A stretch of DNA of 64,000 nt from Cyanobacterium stanieri LEGE 03274 (GCF_015207825.1 NZ_JADEWC010000002.1:1-64000); one strand, 5' to 3'; positions 36,460 to 46,274 are shown, counted from the stretch's first letter. Notes: generated from the letters alone by a model not told the origin. A program made the numbers and translations.

Positions 36460-37434
36460 ATGAAAATCAAAAGACTGTGGGAAACCATAAACTACTTTGA
36501 AATTTTTCCTTGGTTAAATTGTTTACAAAAAACGTTTAATCTTTCACAAAATAATAATTTAAAACCCAATGTAATTATGAATTTAATATTAATAATTTCC
36601 TCTGAAAGTAAATTATCAAAAAATACATTAAACTATTTAAATCAGCAAAAATTAGATGTTAAAACTATTAATAATATACAAGAAATAAACCCATCAATCT
36701 TAGAAAGAGTAACTAATATAATTTGCTTTCCAGAAAATAATAACCAATCCTTATTTAATCTAATCAACACGACATTAACACCTGAAGAAACCCTCCTTTT
36801 TGACTTCCATAATACCACCGAAGAAATTAAAAATCTATGGGGTGCTGTGGATGATATTGTCATGGGGGGAGTAAGTCAAAGTAGCCTCAAAATTGACAAT
36901 CAAAAAGTAATATTTAGTGGCATGGTTTCTACTGCTAATAACGGCGGTTTTGCCTCAGTCAGAACAAAAAATTTTACTAAACCATGGGATTTGTCAAACT
37001 ATCAAGGTATTCGTTTAAAAGTGCGGGGAGATGGGAAACGCTATAAATTTATTACCCGTTGCGAAGGTAAGTGGGATGGTTTAAGTTATTGTTACTCTTT
37101 TGATACTGATGGTAATGATAATATTATTGATATTAAATTCACTGATTTAATTCCCGTATTCAGAGCGAAAACCGTGCCTGAAGCAGATAAATTTGATTCT
37201 AGTCAAATGTATTCTATGCAATTGATGCTCAGTAAGTTTGAATACGATGGGGATTATAACCCGACTTTTGAGGCTGGTAGTTTTGCGTTAGAAATTGAAT
37301 CTATCAGCGCCTATGGGGCGGAAAATGTACCTCAAATCTTTTTGATGGGGAATCCTAGTCAATGGCAAAATATAAGCCTTAATGGTTCATTTTTGAGAAC
37401 TTATGCTGAAATACCCGAAGATTTAAATATTTAA
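36460..37434 (+). CDS. CIA30-family protein with shortened middle region
   Basis: The C-terminal ~200 residues match the CIA30 family (complex I intermediate-associated protein 30-like): LLFDFHNTTEEIKNLWGAVD, DIVMGGVSQSS, GFASVRTKNF, YQGIRLKVRGDGKRYKF and SMQLMLSKFEYDG. The N-terminus (LWETINYFEIFPWLNCLQK) resembles the start of the longer ~490-residue cyanobacterial proteins, which carry a Rossmann NAD(P)-binding domain before CIA30. Here only ~80 Asn-rich residues separate the two and no intact GxxGxxG is visible. This suggests internal loss of the NAD-binding domain. Function is unknown. Confidence 0.75.
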   Translation: MKIKRLWETINYFEIFPWLNCLQKTFNLSQNNNLKPNVIMNLILIISSESKLSKNTLNYLNQQKLDVKTINNIQEINPSILERVTNIICFPENNNQSLFNLINTTLTPEETLLFDFHNTTEEIKNLWGAVDDIVMGGVSQSSLKIDNQKVIFSGMVSTANNGGFASVRTKNFTKPWDLSNYQGIRLKVRGDGKRYKFITRCEGKWDGLSYCYSFDTDGNDNIIDIKFTDLIPVFRAKTVPEADKFDSSQMYSMQLMLSKFEYDGDYNPTFEAGSFALEIESISAYGAENVPQIFLMGNPSQWQNISLNGSFLRTYAEIPEDLNI

Positions 37435-37531
37435 TGATTCTAATTTAATTAAAAAAAATTTATTATTATTCTAGCGACAAACTATAAGCTATTATAAAAA
37501 TTTTAAAACTGAAAAAATAATCAAATTAATT

Positions 37532-37702
37532 ATGGAAAGAAAAAAATTAGTGGCGGTAATTACAGGAATTATCTCAGTATTATTAGGGGTCGTTTATTTA
37601 ATTTTAGTACAATTATTGGACTCACGGGGTGCGATGATTCCAGCGCCCCTTACCCCAGATTTATCATCCCTAACTCAAACTATTATCGGATTTTTAGCTT
37701 AA
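37532..37702 (+). CDS. Small conserved-looking membrane protein, 56 aa
   Basis: ATG at 37532 opens a 56-residue frame: basic start MERKKLVA, one hydrophobic helix (VITGIISVLLGVVYLILVQL), then LLDSRGAMIPAPLTPD and a hydrophobic end. The layout (basic N-terminus, one helix, short tail), tight spacing to a terminator and synonymous-looking codon use support a real gene. I believe similar small proteins occur in other cyanobacteria, but I cannot name a family. It converges with folE. Confidence 0.65.
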   Translation: MERKKLVAVITGIISVLLGVVYLILVQLLDSRGAMIPAPLTPDLSSLTQTIIGFLA

Positions 37703-37724
37703 AAAAAAGGGCGAAAAATCGCCC
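37703..37724 (-). terminator. Terminator for folE
   Basis: GGGCGA-AAAA-TCGCCC is preceded on the plus strand by eight A, which read as a T-run after the stem on the minus strand. It ends the minus-strand folE unit and sits directly after the stop of the small plus-strand gene. Confidence 0.82.
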
Positions 37725-37732
37725 TCATAAGA

Positions 37733-38455
37733 TTATCTAAATTGGGGCTGATGCTGAATGAGATTCAAAAATTCCTCACGGGTTTTGTCTTCGTCTTGGA
37801 AAACCCCAATCATAGCACTGGTGACAGTCCAAGAACCGGGTTTTTGTACCCCACGCATGGACATACACATATGACTACCTTCCATTACCACAGCCACTCC
37901 ACGGGGATCGAGAATAGTTTGTACAGCCTCAGCAATCTGGCGAGTCAGTCTTTCTTGTACTTGCAAACGGCGAGAATACATTTCCACGATACGAGCAAGT
38001 TTACTCAATCCCACTACTTTTTGATTGGGGATATAAGCAACATGGGCGCGTCCCATGAAAGGTAACATATGATGTTCACAAAGGCTGAAAAAGTCAATAT
38101 CTCTGACTAAGACCATTTCGTTATGACCTTCATCAAAAATCGCTCCATTAACGAGCTTTTCTAAAGATTGGCTATAACCTTGGGTAAGAAACTGCATAGC
38201 TTCTGCTACCCTTTTAGGTGTTTTGAGCAATCCTTCCCGTTCTGGATCTTCTCCTACACACTCTAACATTTGATATACTGAATCCATCATTTTTTGTTTA
38301 TTTTCTTCTTTGATGGCTTGAATTTGAGCTTCTTTGCCGTCGTGGGTGTTGCGATCAGGACGACTACCAACATTGTTGAATACTTCGGTAACGATGGATT
38401 GAGAATTTAGAGAGTTTTCTTTAAGAGAGTCAGAACCGTTGGAAAATACTGTCAT
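37733..38455 (-). CDS. folE: GTP cyclohydrolase I
   Basis: Zinc enzyme that opens GTP to dihydroneopterin triphosphate for folate and pterin synthesis. The 240-residue protein has [19 protein letters not shown], the zinc site [37 protein letters not shown] and [14 protein letters not shown] with the second zinc Cys. An N-terminal extension of ~45 residues is polar and probably disordered. It is transcribed alone with a terminator at 37703. Confidence 0.96.
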   Translation of the reverse strand: MTVFSNGSDSLKENSLNSQSIVTEVFNNVGSRPDRNTHDGKEAQIQAIKEENKQKMMDSVYQMLECVGEDPEREGLLKTPKRVAEAMQFLTQGYSQSLEKLVNGAIFDEGHNEMVLVRDIDFFSLCEHHMLPFMGRAHVAYIPNQKVVGLSKLARIVEMYSRRLQVQERLTRQIAEAVQTILDPRGVAVVMEGSHMCMSMRGVQKPGSWTVTSAMIGVFQDEDKTREEFLNLIQHQPQFR

Positions 38456-38589
38456 GATTAAAGTTATAAGATTACTTGTATGGTTTTATTTGGGTTAACT
38501 ATTTTGAGGATAGTTAAACAAAGTTCGATAACGATTTAAAGATCGGTTTTGATTTTATAAATAATTCTTTAAATCTATGAGTTTATAAT

Positions 38590-39318
38590 TTACAATGCGC
38601 CTAAACTGGGGGTAACAGTCAAGTTTTCAATTACTGATGACTGGGGTAGTAAGGCGGCATGAAGGATGGTTTCGGCAACGATTTCGGGAGTTAACATGGC
38701 AGAGCGGTTAAGATCTGCGTTAACGGTGTCTGTGTCCCAGATGGGGGTATTTACGGCACCGGGGGATACGGTGGTAACTCTGATACCATTGCTTCTTTCT
38801 TCCATGGCTAAGGATTGACTAAGGGTAACGATCGCCGCTTTGCTGACGGCATAAGTACCCCATTGGGGAAAAGGACTACTGGCAGCGATGGATGCCACAT
38901 TAATAATTGTTCCTTGTTGTTGTTCTCTCATGGTTGGTAATACTCCCATGATACATTGAAAGACGCTGGTTAAGTTCAGATTGATAACTTTTTGCCAATC
39001 TTTTAGGGGAGTTTCCCTTAATAAGTTGGTGTAGGCAATTCCTGCGTTATTCACTAATATATCGATGCCACCCCATTGCTCTACTATATGGGCGATCGCC
39101 CCTTGAACCTGTGACACCTCCTCAAGGTCAAAAGGATGAGTTTTTACTTGTACCCCATAATCGGTTGCTATTTTGGCGACTTCGTCCAGTTTTTGGGCAG
39201 AACGAGCGATAAGACATAGATCAATTCCTGCTTGAGCGAATTTGATGGCTACTGCTTTTCCGATCCCACTACTGGCGCCCGTGATGATAGCTCGTTTTTG
39301 ATTGGGGGAATTTTCCAT
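38590..39318 (-). CDS. Short-chain dehydrogenase/reductase
   Basis: A classical SDR of 242 residues: NAD(P)-binding AIITGASSGIGKAVA, NNAGIA, catalytic Ser in INVASIAASSPFPQ and YAVSKAAIVTL with the Tyr-x3-Lys pair, then SPGAVNTPIWD. The Arg/Lys pattern after the first strand (LIARSAQKL) suggests NADP preference. The substrate is unknown; similarity to cyanobacterial SDRs of the clavulanate/sepiapterin-like type is by general pattern only. Confidence 0.88.
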   Translation of the reverse strand: MENSPNQKRAIITGASSGIGKAVAIKFAQAGIDLCLIARSAQKLDEVAKIATDYGVQVKTHPFDLEEVSQVQGAIAHIVEQWGGIDILVNNAGIAYTNLLRETPLKDWQKVINLNLTSVFQCIMGVLPTMREQQQGTIINVASIAASSPFPQWGTYAVSKAAIVTLSQSLAMEERSNGIRVTTVSPGAVNTPIWDTDTVNADLNRSAMLTPEIVAETILHAALLPQSSVIENLTVTPSLGAL

Positions 39319-39501
39319 GATATTATTTAATCCTTGTACAACATTCGGGTTGAATGATGATCTTTCAGGTTAGCTCTATTACTTTTCCTGATTGCTTCAT
39401 CGTTTTTACCCTCTACGACAGTTAAAAACCGTCTTTATGAAGTTTTGTAACAAAATTCACTTTTAAATTATAACAGTTTCTGATCCCAGAAAACACGGAA
39501 T

Positions 39502-39534
39502 CAATGGACAATGAACAATTGACAATGGACAATT
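39502..39534 (-). repeat. Heptamer array (CAATGGA-type), downstream of accA
   Basis: Four successive 7-mers, CAATGGA, CAATGAA, CAATTGA and CAATGGA, plus a partial fifth. This is the reverse complement of the TCCATTG array at 40628, on the other side of accA. Confidence 0.8.
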
Positions 39535-39567
39535 ATTTTTTTTATCACCATTCCCTATTGCCTAAAT

Positions 39568-40545
39568 TTAGCCTTCCAAGAATACGCCGATTTGACGGAA
39601 CTTGTCGTAACGGAGGTTTTTACGTTGTTCTGGGGTGAGGCTAGAGAGATATTCTAAGTTATCTAAAATGGCTTTTTTGAGAATATCGGCGGCTCCAAGG
39701 GGATCAGAATGGGCGCAGTTAGGGGGTTCTGCTAAAATCTGATCGACAATACCTAAGTGTAATAAATCCTTGGCGGTAATTTTCAGGGCCAGGGCGGCTT
39801 GTTCAGATTTTTTGGCATCCTTCCACAAAATGGCAGCACAGGCTTCGGGACTAGCTACGGTGTAAACAGAGTGTTCAAAAATCATTAATTTTTCAGCTAC
39901 CCCTATGCCTAAAGCACCCCCAGAACCTCCTTCACCGATAACGGTGGTAATAATAGGTACATCGAGACTGAACATTTCTCGCAGATTATAGGCGATCGCC
40001 TCTCCTTGCCCCAATTTTTCTGCATCTACCCCAGCGTAAGCCCCAGGGGTATCAATAAAGGTAATAATGGGCAACGAAAAACGGTTGGCGTGTTCCATCA
40101 AACGCATGGCCTTGCGGTATCCCCCAGGGGAAGCCATACCAAAATTACGGGCCACATTATCCTTGGTATCCCTTCCTTTTTGATGACCAATAATCATAAC
40201 TCCTCGTCCATCGAGTCTTGCGATACCACCAATGAGGGCGGGATCATCATTCCCGCGGCGATCGCCATGTAACTCAAACCAATCATCGGTCATGGCTTGA
40301 ACATAATCAAGGGTAGAAGGGCGACGAGGATGACGGGCAATTTGTAACTTTTGGGAAGGGGTTAAACTACTAAAAATCTCTAATCTGAGTTGTTCTGCTT
40401 TAGACTCCAACTCGCTGACTTGCCCAGACACATCTACATTAGTTTCCTCTGCTAGTTCCCTAATTTGATCAATCCTTGCCTGTAACTCCACCAAAGGTTT
40501 TTCAAACTCTAACAGGAAAGTACGCTTTTTTTCGGTTTTTACCAT
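39568..40545 (-). CDS. accA: Acetyl-CoA carboxylase carboxyltransferase subunit alpha
   Basis: Part of the carboxyltransferase that moves CO2 from biotin to acetyl-CoA, the committed step of fatty-acid synthesis; works with AccD. The 325-residue protein has [20 protein letters not shown] at the N-terminus, the crotonase-fold [31 protein letters not shown] and [15 protein letters not shown]. It is full length. It stands between two heptamer arrays in inverted orientation. Confidence 0.96.
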   Translation of the reverse strand: MVKTEKKRTFLLEFEKPLVELQARIDQIRELAEETNVDVSGQVSELESKAEQLRLEIFSSLTPSQKLQIARHPRRPSTLDYVQAMTDDWFELHGDRRGNDDPALIGGIARLDGRGVMIIGHQKGRDTKDNVARNFGMASPGGYRKAMRLMEHANRFSLPIITFIDTPGAYAGVDAEKLGQGEAIAYNLREMFSLDVPIITTVIGEGGSGGALGIGVAEKLMIFEHSVYTVASPEACAAILWKDAKKSEQAALALKITAKDLLHLGIVDQILAEPPNCAHSDPLGAADILKKAILDNLEYLSSLTPEQRKNLRYDKFRQIGVFLEG

Positions 40546-40627
40546 ATCAGTATCTTAAAATTCTCTATCCTTATGATCTTAGGATATTCAGTATGTATTT
40601 ATAAAAAGATTAATTATCAATTAACTA

Positions 40628-40680
40628 AATTGTCCATTGTCCATTGTCCATTGTCAATTGCCTTAGTCCATTGTCCATTG
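40628..40680 (+). repeat. Heptamer array (TCCATTG-type), upstream of accA
   Basis: AATTG, then three TCCATTG units, TCAATTG, a six-base spacer CCTTAG and two more TCCATTG. It is typical of cyanobacterial short tandem heptamer repeats and lies between lspA and accA. Confidence 0.85.
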
Positions 40681-40693
40681 CTTTCGTTCAAGA

Positions 40694-41143
40694 TCAATTT
40701 TCCTGAAACATACCATAAATAAGAAAAACAATCCCTATGTTAATACATACATCCGCAATATTAAACACAGGGAAATTAATTAAACGAAAATCAAAAAAAT
40801 CTACCACATAGCCGAAAATAAAACGATCAATACCATTACCAAAAGCCCCTGCCAAAATTAAACCATAGCCCCATTGTTCAGGCTTCGGTAACTTCTCCAT
40901 TAGTCCATAAACAATTAATACCACACTGACAAATAAAGATAGCCACCTGAGCCAAAATGCTCCCCCCGTAAAAAAACTAAAAGCCGCCCCTGTATTTTGC
41001 ACATAGGTAAAATGAAATACCCCCTCCCACAGAGGAATAGTATCATTAACATTTTCAAAGGTTAAAATTGTCCAAACCTTGGTCAGTTGATCAATGATTA
41101 AACCAACGATCGCCACTAACCAAAAATAAAAATTTTTCCTCAT
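40694..41143 (-). CDS. lspA: Signal peptidase II (lipoprotein signal peptidase)
   Basis: Membrane aspartic protease that removes the signal peptide of prolipoproteins. The 149-residue protein has four transmembrane helices, the N-terminal LIIDQLTKVWTI, VQNTGAAFSF, and the two catalytic Asp residues in GNGIDRFIFGYVVDF and NIADVCINIG. It may be cotranscribed with bioB-bioY upstream (61-bp gap). Confidence 0.95.
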   Translation of the reverse strand: MRKNFYFWLVAIVGLIIDQLTKVWTILTFENVNDTIPLWEGVFHFTYVQNTGAAFSFFTGGAFWLRWLSLFVSVVLIVYGLMEKLPKPEQWGYGLILAGAFGNGIDRFIFGYVVDFFDFRLINFPVFNIADVCINIGIVFLIYGMFQEN

Positions 41144-41204
41144 AGTTTAGGCTATTGTTTACACTAAAATAAGGTTTATAGAAGCTAAAAGTTTTAAAGT
41201 ATCC

Positions 41205-41834
41205 CTAGTAAAATAAAATCAGTCGAATGATAAAAGCAACGGTGGCAATGAGAGGAATTAGAATAATTTGAGAGAAAAAAGGAGTAACAGTATAAAGATT
41301 AATGGCATCGGTTAGATAATTGGGGTCTAACTCATTGCCGAAAATAGGAGTAATAAAAGTATAGCCTACTAGATAGAGAATACCGCATAGATGAACTACC
41401 AGTAATCCAAAAAAGATCGCATAGACAAATATTTCCAATCTTCTTTTGCCAGGTATAGCCAAATAACCGCATAACCAAGCCCCTGGAATAAAACCGAGAA
41501 TATAACCAAAACTGGGTTGATTTAAATACTCAAAAGTTCCCCCTTGATAAAAAACAGGGAGTTTAAATAAACCTAGTACCAGATAAGCTATTTGGGCATA
41601 TGTTCCAGCATTTTTTCCTCCCAAACAACCCGTTAAGAATACCCCCACCAACTGATAAGTTACCCCCAAGGAAGTCGGGGTAAAACTTTCTAAGCTCGTG
41701 CCTTGGGGAATTACAAAAAAGACCTCTACAAATGTACCAAAAACCGTGAGCATTAAACCTGTCAATGCCCACAAAAACTCATGGATAGGATTAATTTTGA
41801 GTTGGTTTTGGTCGTCTTTAGCCAATGGATTCAT
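41205..41834 (-). CDS. bioY: Biotin transporter BioY
   Basis: Substrate-binding membrane component of ECF-type biotin uptake. The 209-residue protein has six hydrophobic helices with the family pattern GVTYQLVGVFLTGCLGGKNAG and PSFGYILGFIPGAWLCGYLA. The start overlaps the 3' end of bioB by 17 bp, so the two are translationally coupled. The ECF ATPase and T component are elsewhere, or BioY acts alone, as reported for some bacteria. Confidence 0.9.
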   Translation of the reverse strand: MNPLAKDDQNQLKINPIHEFLWALTGLMLTVFGTFVEVFFVIPQGTSLESFTPTSLGVTYQLVGVFLTGCLGGKNAGTYAQIAYLVLGLFKLPVFYQGGTFEYLNQPSFGYILGFIPGAWLCGYLAIPGKRRLEIFVYAIFFGLLVVHLCGILYLVGYTFITPIFGNELDPNYLTDAINLYTVTPFFSQIILIPLIATVAFIIRLILFY

Positions 41835-42915
41835 TTTGATAGGGGACAGGGGCTTCTCCCCCTTCTAAACCGAGGGATTCTAGCATGGCTTGATCTTCTT
41901 GGGGAGATTGCCCGAGGGTGGTTAAATAATTACCGATTAACATAGCATTAATTCCCGAAATTAAACCTTGTTTTTGCCATTCTCCCATGACGGTTTCTCT
42001 ACCCCCTGCATAACGGAGAATTTGCTCTGGTAAGATAAAACGGAAAAGGGCGATCGCCTTTAGGGCTTGTAAGGGAGTTAATTTATTCTGCTCTCCTAGG
42101 GGTGTACCTTCTCGGGGATTAAGTAAATTAATAGGCACGGATTCTACTTCTAATTCTCGCAAAGAAAGGGCTAAATCAACCCGATCTTCCCAACTCTCTC
42201 CCATACCCATAATGCCCCCTGTACAGGCTTGTATGCCAACGGCTTTGAGGTTTTTCACCGTATCTACCCGATCTTGCCAAGTGTGGGTGGTAACGATTTT
42301 TTCATAAAAATTCGCCGATGCCTCAAGGTTATGGTTATAGCGGGTTACCCCTGCTTCTTTGAGTTGTTGGGCTTGTTCTTGGGTAATCTCCCCTAGGGCG
42401 CAACAGGGTTTTACGTTGGTTTCCTCAATGATACGGCGTACGGTGGAGATAATTTGGGCAAATTCGTTGGTTTTAGGGCTATTATATTTTATTCCTCGCC
42501 CTTGGGATACTAAACAAAATCTTTTTGCCCCCGCCGCTTCTGCCGCTTTGGCATATTCTAAAATTTCATCTTCGGTTTTTAAACCGTAAACGGGGGAGTC
42601 TTTTCCCTGGTGGTGTACCGATTGTGAGCAAAAACTACAGTTTTCTGAACAATTTCCCGATTTAACGTTAACGATACTACATAGGTCAACTACATTACCA
42701 CAACGGGCCTGACGAATACGATCAGCATTTTCACACAACAAAAGGATATTTTCTTCTCCTTCGATGGTGGTAATTTTTAAGGCTTCTTCTCTGGTAATCT
42801 GTTCACCGTCTATGATGCGATCGCTCAATTCCCTTAACCATAGCGCAAGGGAATCATTACTATCGGTGGAAATATTGTTAACTTTTTGTTCTGGCTTACT
42901 AATGGTGTTTACCAC
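41818..42915 (-). CDS. bioB: Biotin synthase
   Basis: Radical SAM enzyme that inserts sulfur into dethiobiotin. The 365-residue protein shows the radical SAM cysteines in GNCSENCSFCSQSVHHQGK, VSQGRGIKYNSPKTNEF, HNLEASANFYEKIV, GIMGMGESWEDRVDLAL, and the late Arg in ILRYAGGRETVMG that binds the auxiliary cluster. The start is GTG at 42915. A biotin synthase and transporter in one operon fit shared control, but no regulator site is obvious. Confidence 0.96.
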   Translation of the reverse strand: MVNTISKPEQKVNNISTDSNDSLALWLRELSDRIIDGEQITREEALKITTIEGEENILLLCENADRIRQARCGNVVDLCSIVNVKSGNCSENCSFCSQSVHHQGKDSPVYGLKTEDEILEYAKAAEAAGAKRFCLVSQGRGIKYNSPKTNEFAQIISTVRRIIEETNVKPCCALGEITQEQAQQLKEAGVTRYNHNLEASANFYEKIVTTHTWQDRVDTVKNLKAVGIQACTGGIMGMGESWEDRVDLALSLRELEVESVPINLLNPREGTPLGEQNKLTPLQALKAIALFRFILPEQILRYAGGRETVMGEWQKQGLISGINAMLIGNYLTTLGQSPQEDQAMLESLGLEGGEAPVPYQNESIG

Positions 42916-43219
42916 AAATACCGTCCCCTCATAATATGTATATTACTTGACAATTTCATCTAACTCTTAGTGAGAAGATTCTGAAATAATCACCCCAAAA
43001 TTATACCCTAAAAATCCATGGTCAATGGAACATAACATAGACAAAAAATAAATACTTATTTACTACATCTTTGGGGAGAAAAAAATTAGACTTGATTCTG
43101 CTATAACAGTGAAAACACTTAAGATAAATGTAAATTTAAATAAAAAACGAACAAAACATAAATTATCAGGTAGAATCATAACGAAATATTATGGTTAAAC
43201 TTTATTTTTAAACAAAATC
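42916..43219. other. Divergent intergenic region between bioB and murA
   Basis: About 300 A+T-rich bases that must hold promoters for bioB and murA. I see no repeat element or RNA gene. A tiny frame MVKLYF (43191-43211) ends just before the murA ribosome-binding site, but nothing shows that it is used. Confidence 0.45.
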
Positions 43220-43236
43220 GGGAGGTAAAGGCTATT
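43220..43236 (+). promoter_or_regulatory. Perfect Shine-Dalgarno site placing murA start at ATT
   Basis: GGGAGGT at 43220 lies eight bases before ATT at 43234. In the same frame no ATG, GTG or TTG occurs between the upstream stop (43171) and 43297, and the TTG at 43297 has no ribosome-binding site. The site therefore points to ATT as the initiation codon. Confidence 0.7.
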
Positions 43237-44559
43237 AATACTTTTATTCAGACAAATTCATCAAGCACATTCACCCAAGACTATAACCAAGTAGCTTTGG
43301 AAATTATCGGCAAAAATCCCCTCCAAGGGGAGGTAAGAATCAGTGGGGCAAAAAATTCAGCCCTAGCCATTTTGGCAGGAACTTTATTATGTAGTGAAGA
43401 ATGTCGCTTAACTAATGTTCCCACCCTTAAAGATGTGCAATTTATGGGTCAGGTGTTGAACGCTTTAGGGGTTAAAATAGAACAAAATCAAGATGTATGG
43501 GATATTGATGCCCGTCAATTAAAAGACGCTCAAGCACCCTACGAGTTAGTATCCCAACTTCGTGCTAGTTTCTTTGTTATTGGGCCTATTCTCACCCGTT
43601 TAGGGGTTGCCCATGTGCCTTTACCGGGGGGATGTGCGATAGGTTCTCGTCCTGTTGACCTTCACGTCAGAGGGCTTCAGGCTATGGGCGCTGATGTGAT
43701 TATTGAACATGGGGTGGTTAATGCTTCGGTGAAGGGGGGTAAAAAAAGATTGCAGGGCGCAAATATATTCCTTGATTATCCTAGTGTGGGCGCTACGGAA
43801 ACTATCATGATGGCGGCAACCCTTGCAGAAGGTGAAACCATTATTCAAAATGCTGCTCAAGAACCTGAAATTGTTGATCTGGCTAATTTTTGCAATAGTA
43901 TGGGGGCAAAGATTAAGGGCGCTGGGACAAATACTATTATCATTGAAGGGGTTAAAAGTCTGCATACCACTGATTATGCGATTATTCCCGATCGCATCGA
44001 AGCTGGTACATTTTTAGTGGCTGGGGCTATCACCCATTCTCCCATTACTCTTACGGCCGTTAACCACGAACATTTGATTCCTGTGATTGCGAAGTTGGAA
44101 GAAATTGGCGTCGGAATCGCTAAAGAATCAGAAACCAGTCTTAGGGTTATCCCTGGGGAAATTCGCTCAGCGGACATCGAAACTGCTCCTCATCCCGGTT
44201 TTCCTACGGATATGCAAGCCCAATTTATGGCGCTATTGACGGTGGCTCAGGGGAATAGTGTGATTACTGAAACGGTGTTTGAAAATCGTTTACGTCATGT
44301 TGCTGAGTTAAAACGCATGGGCGCTGATATTAAGGTTAAGGGTAATTGTGCTGTGGTCAAAGGTATTTATGGTCTTTCGGGCGCTCCTGTTATGGCTACG
44401 GATTTAAGGGCGTCCGCTGCTTTGGTTATTGCTGGTTTGGCGGCAGATGGCAAAACTTTGGTACAAGGATTACAACATCTTGATCGAGGTTATGAAAATA
44501 TTGAACAAAAGTTACAAAGTCTTGGAGCTAAAATTAAACGTATTCAGTATCGTGGCTAA
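43234..44559 (+). CDS. murA: UDP-N-acetylglucosamine 1-carboxyvinyltransferase
   Basis: First committed step of peptidoglycan synthesis, adding enolpyruvate to UDP-GlcNAc. Signatures: [17 protein letters not shown] with the conserved Lys-Asn, [12 protein letters not shown], the catalytic loop [16 protein letters not shown] with the Cys attacked by fosfomycin, and [16 protein letters not shown] place the start at ATT 43234 (441 residues), which adds 21 residues ([11 protein letters not shown]...) as in cyanobacterial MurA N-termini; the next possible start is a TTG at 43297. A terminator follows at 44585. Confidence 0.93.
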   Translation: MNTFIQTNSSSTFTQDYNQVALEIIGKNPLQGEVRISGAKNSALAILAGTLLCSEECRLTNVPTLKDVQFMGQVLNALGVKIEQNQDVWDIDARQLKDAQAPYELVSQLRASFFVIGPILTRLGVAHVPLPGGCAIGSRPVDLHVRGLQAMGADVIIEHGVVNASVKGGKKRLQGANIFLDYPSVGATETIMMAATLAEGETIIQNAAQEPEIVDLANFCNSMGAKIKGAGTNTIIIEGVKSLHTTDYAIIPDRIEAGTFLVAGAITHSPITLTAVNHEHLIPVIAKLEEIGVGIAKESETSLRVIPGEIRSADIETAPHPGFPTDMQAQFMALLTVAQGNSVITETVFENRLRHVAELKRMGADIKVKGNCAVVKGIYGLSGAPVMATDLRASAALVIAGLAADGKTLVQGLQHLDRGYENIEQKLQSLGAKIKRIQYRG

Positions 44560-44584
44560 CGTTGTTTGATTTTTTTATATTTTT

Positions 44585-44631
44585 AAAGCGTTTTGCCTAA
44601 GGAGTTATGCTTCAAGCTGAACGCTTTTTTT
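44585..44631 (+). terminator. Terminator after murA
   Basis: AAAGCGTT at 44585 pairs with AACGCTTT at 44620 around a ~27-base loop and is followed by a T-run. Confidence 0.7.
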
Positions 44632-44789
44632 GTTGACTTTTTCTCTCGGATGGTTCATAATGTAAGTATGTTTAGTATAATTAGAATCTAACCACTCATA
44701 ATTTAAAATGAATAGATTCCCATTATAAAACAATAATAACAGACTATCTCCCTAATAGTCAAAAAAACCGCAATTTTTGTGATATAAAT

Positions 44790-46274
44790 TTACAAACCAA
44801 TTTGACGGACAACGGTTAGGGCTGAATAACTAACCCCTGCAGTGCCTTCTCCTGGATGTACAGAATCTCCCACTAGCCAAAGATTTTTAATGGGGGTACG
44901 GGGGGCAAATCCAAAGGGGCCGAAGGTACTAATTCTTTGTCCCACACCACCGACGATGCCATCTTCTCGGGCGGTATATTTAGCGAAGGTAAGGGGTGTT
45001 GCCACTTCTTGATGGATGATATTTTCAGGGGTAAGGTGAAAGTATGTCCCTAACCGTGCGATCGCCCTTTGGCTGTATTCTTGTTTTAATTGGTCATAAT
45101 CAGCTTTATTTTTATTCCACCAGAGGGCAGTATCGGTGAAGGAAGAAGCGATAATAGTTCTTTTGCCCTGGGGCGCTCGTCCATCATTAGGTTTACTCAC
45201 GGACACAAACAAAGAGTTAATTTCGCCAATGGGTTGATCATAGTCATAGAGAAATTGTAAATGGGGAGGGCAATTTTCAGGGATAGCAGATTCATCAACT
45301 CCTAAATAAATAACAAATGCTCCCGATGCAGGTTCTAACTTTTGCACTCTTTTACCATATCCATTGGGTAAATTATCAGTCATTTTTACTAAATTATTTA
45401 CCGTAATATTACCCACCACATGATTAGCATTTTCTTGAAAAATTTCACCTTTTTTCTTATTTTTAATAGTGACCCCTTTTGCCATGCCATTTTCCGTGTG
45501 TATTTTTTCCACAAAATAACCCATTTTTAACTTGCCACCATATTTTTCTAGGGCAGTGACGAGGCGATCGCACAATACCTGCATACTACCATCTAAATGA
45601 TATAATCCTTGGGGTTCTTGGGATACAGAAAGAGCAGTAGCAGCATATAACAAAGCCGTTTCCTCACTGTTTACCTGAGAATATAATTTAAGCTGTAAAT
45701 CAAGGAAAGTTTTTAAGCGGCGATCATCTTTTAATCCTAACAAATTAAGCAAATTAGCTACCGTCATAAAAGTAAAAGGTACAGTAACAAAAGTATCGAG
45801 CCTTAAAGCCTGAATAAGCTGAAAAAAATCCCACAAATTGCGAGGAGGTAACACAGGATCTCTCCCTTGAAAACGCCAACTTGCATCAAACAAAAACTTA
45901 AACAAAGACCAAAAATTTTCACTATTCGGAAACTGTTTTTCCCTTTCTTGTTGCCATTTTTGAGGATTTCTCCACACCATAATGGGTTCTTTTTCTTCTG
46001 GCAAAAAAACCGCACAAGCAGGATCACAAATTGTCATCGAAGGTAATTCAACATCCAATTCCTTAAAAATACGCTCATGAATGCCCCCCTTTTCTAATCC
46101 TGCCACCTGAGTAGCCCCTACATCAAAAGTAAAACCCCTACGCTTAAAGGTAGAAGCACAACCCCCCGGTACGATGGCTTGATCGTAAATTGTCACATCA
46201 TAGCCCCTTTTCGCCAACAAAGCCCCTGCTGTTAATCCACCTATTCCCGCCCCAATGACCACAACTTTTTTCAC
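44790..46274 (-). CDS. Carotenoid desaturase/isomerase family, CrtD-like
   Basis: FAD-dependent carotenoid enzyme of 494 residues. The N-terminal dinucleotide site VVVIGAGIGGLTAGALLAKR is followed by VPGGCASTFKRRGFTFDVGA, and the C-terminus ends with LWLVGDSVHPGEGTAGVSYS, which closes the FAD site. Inner segments (QGRDPVLPPRNLWDF, LDLQLKLYSQVNSEETALLY) fit the cyanobacterial C-3',4' desaturase CrtD, which acts in myxoxanthophyll synthesis; CrtH-type prolycopene isomerase is the main alternative. The start is GTG at 46274. Confidence 0.82.
   Translation of the reverse strand: MKKVVVIGAGIGGLTAGALLAKRGYDVTIYDQAIVPGGCASTFKRRGFTFDVGATQVAGLEKGGIHERIFKELDVELPSMTICDPACAVFLPEEKEPIMVWRNPQKWQQEREKQFPNSENFWSLFKFLFDASWRFQGRDPVLPPRNLWDFFQLIQALRLDTFVTVPFTFMTVANLLNLLGLKDDRRLKTFLDLQLKLYSQVNSEETALLYAATALSVSQEPQGLYHLDGSMQVLCDRLVTALEKYGGKLKMGYFVEKIHTENGMAKGVTIKNKKKGEIFQENANHVVGNITVNNLVKMTDNLPNGYGKRVQKLEPASGAFVIYLGVDESAIPENCPPHLQFLYDYDQPIGEINSLFVSVSKPNDGRAPQGKRTIIASSFTDTALWWNKNKADYDQLKQEYSQRAIARLGTYFHLTPENIIHQEVATPLTFAKYTAREDGIVGGVGQRISTFGPFGFAPRTPIKNLWLVGDSVHPGEGTAGVSYSALTVVRQIGL

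Noticed and set aside
40628-40680. Heptamer array as a CRISPR
   Set aside because: Units are seven bases long, contiguous and without spacers.
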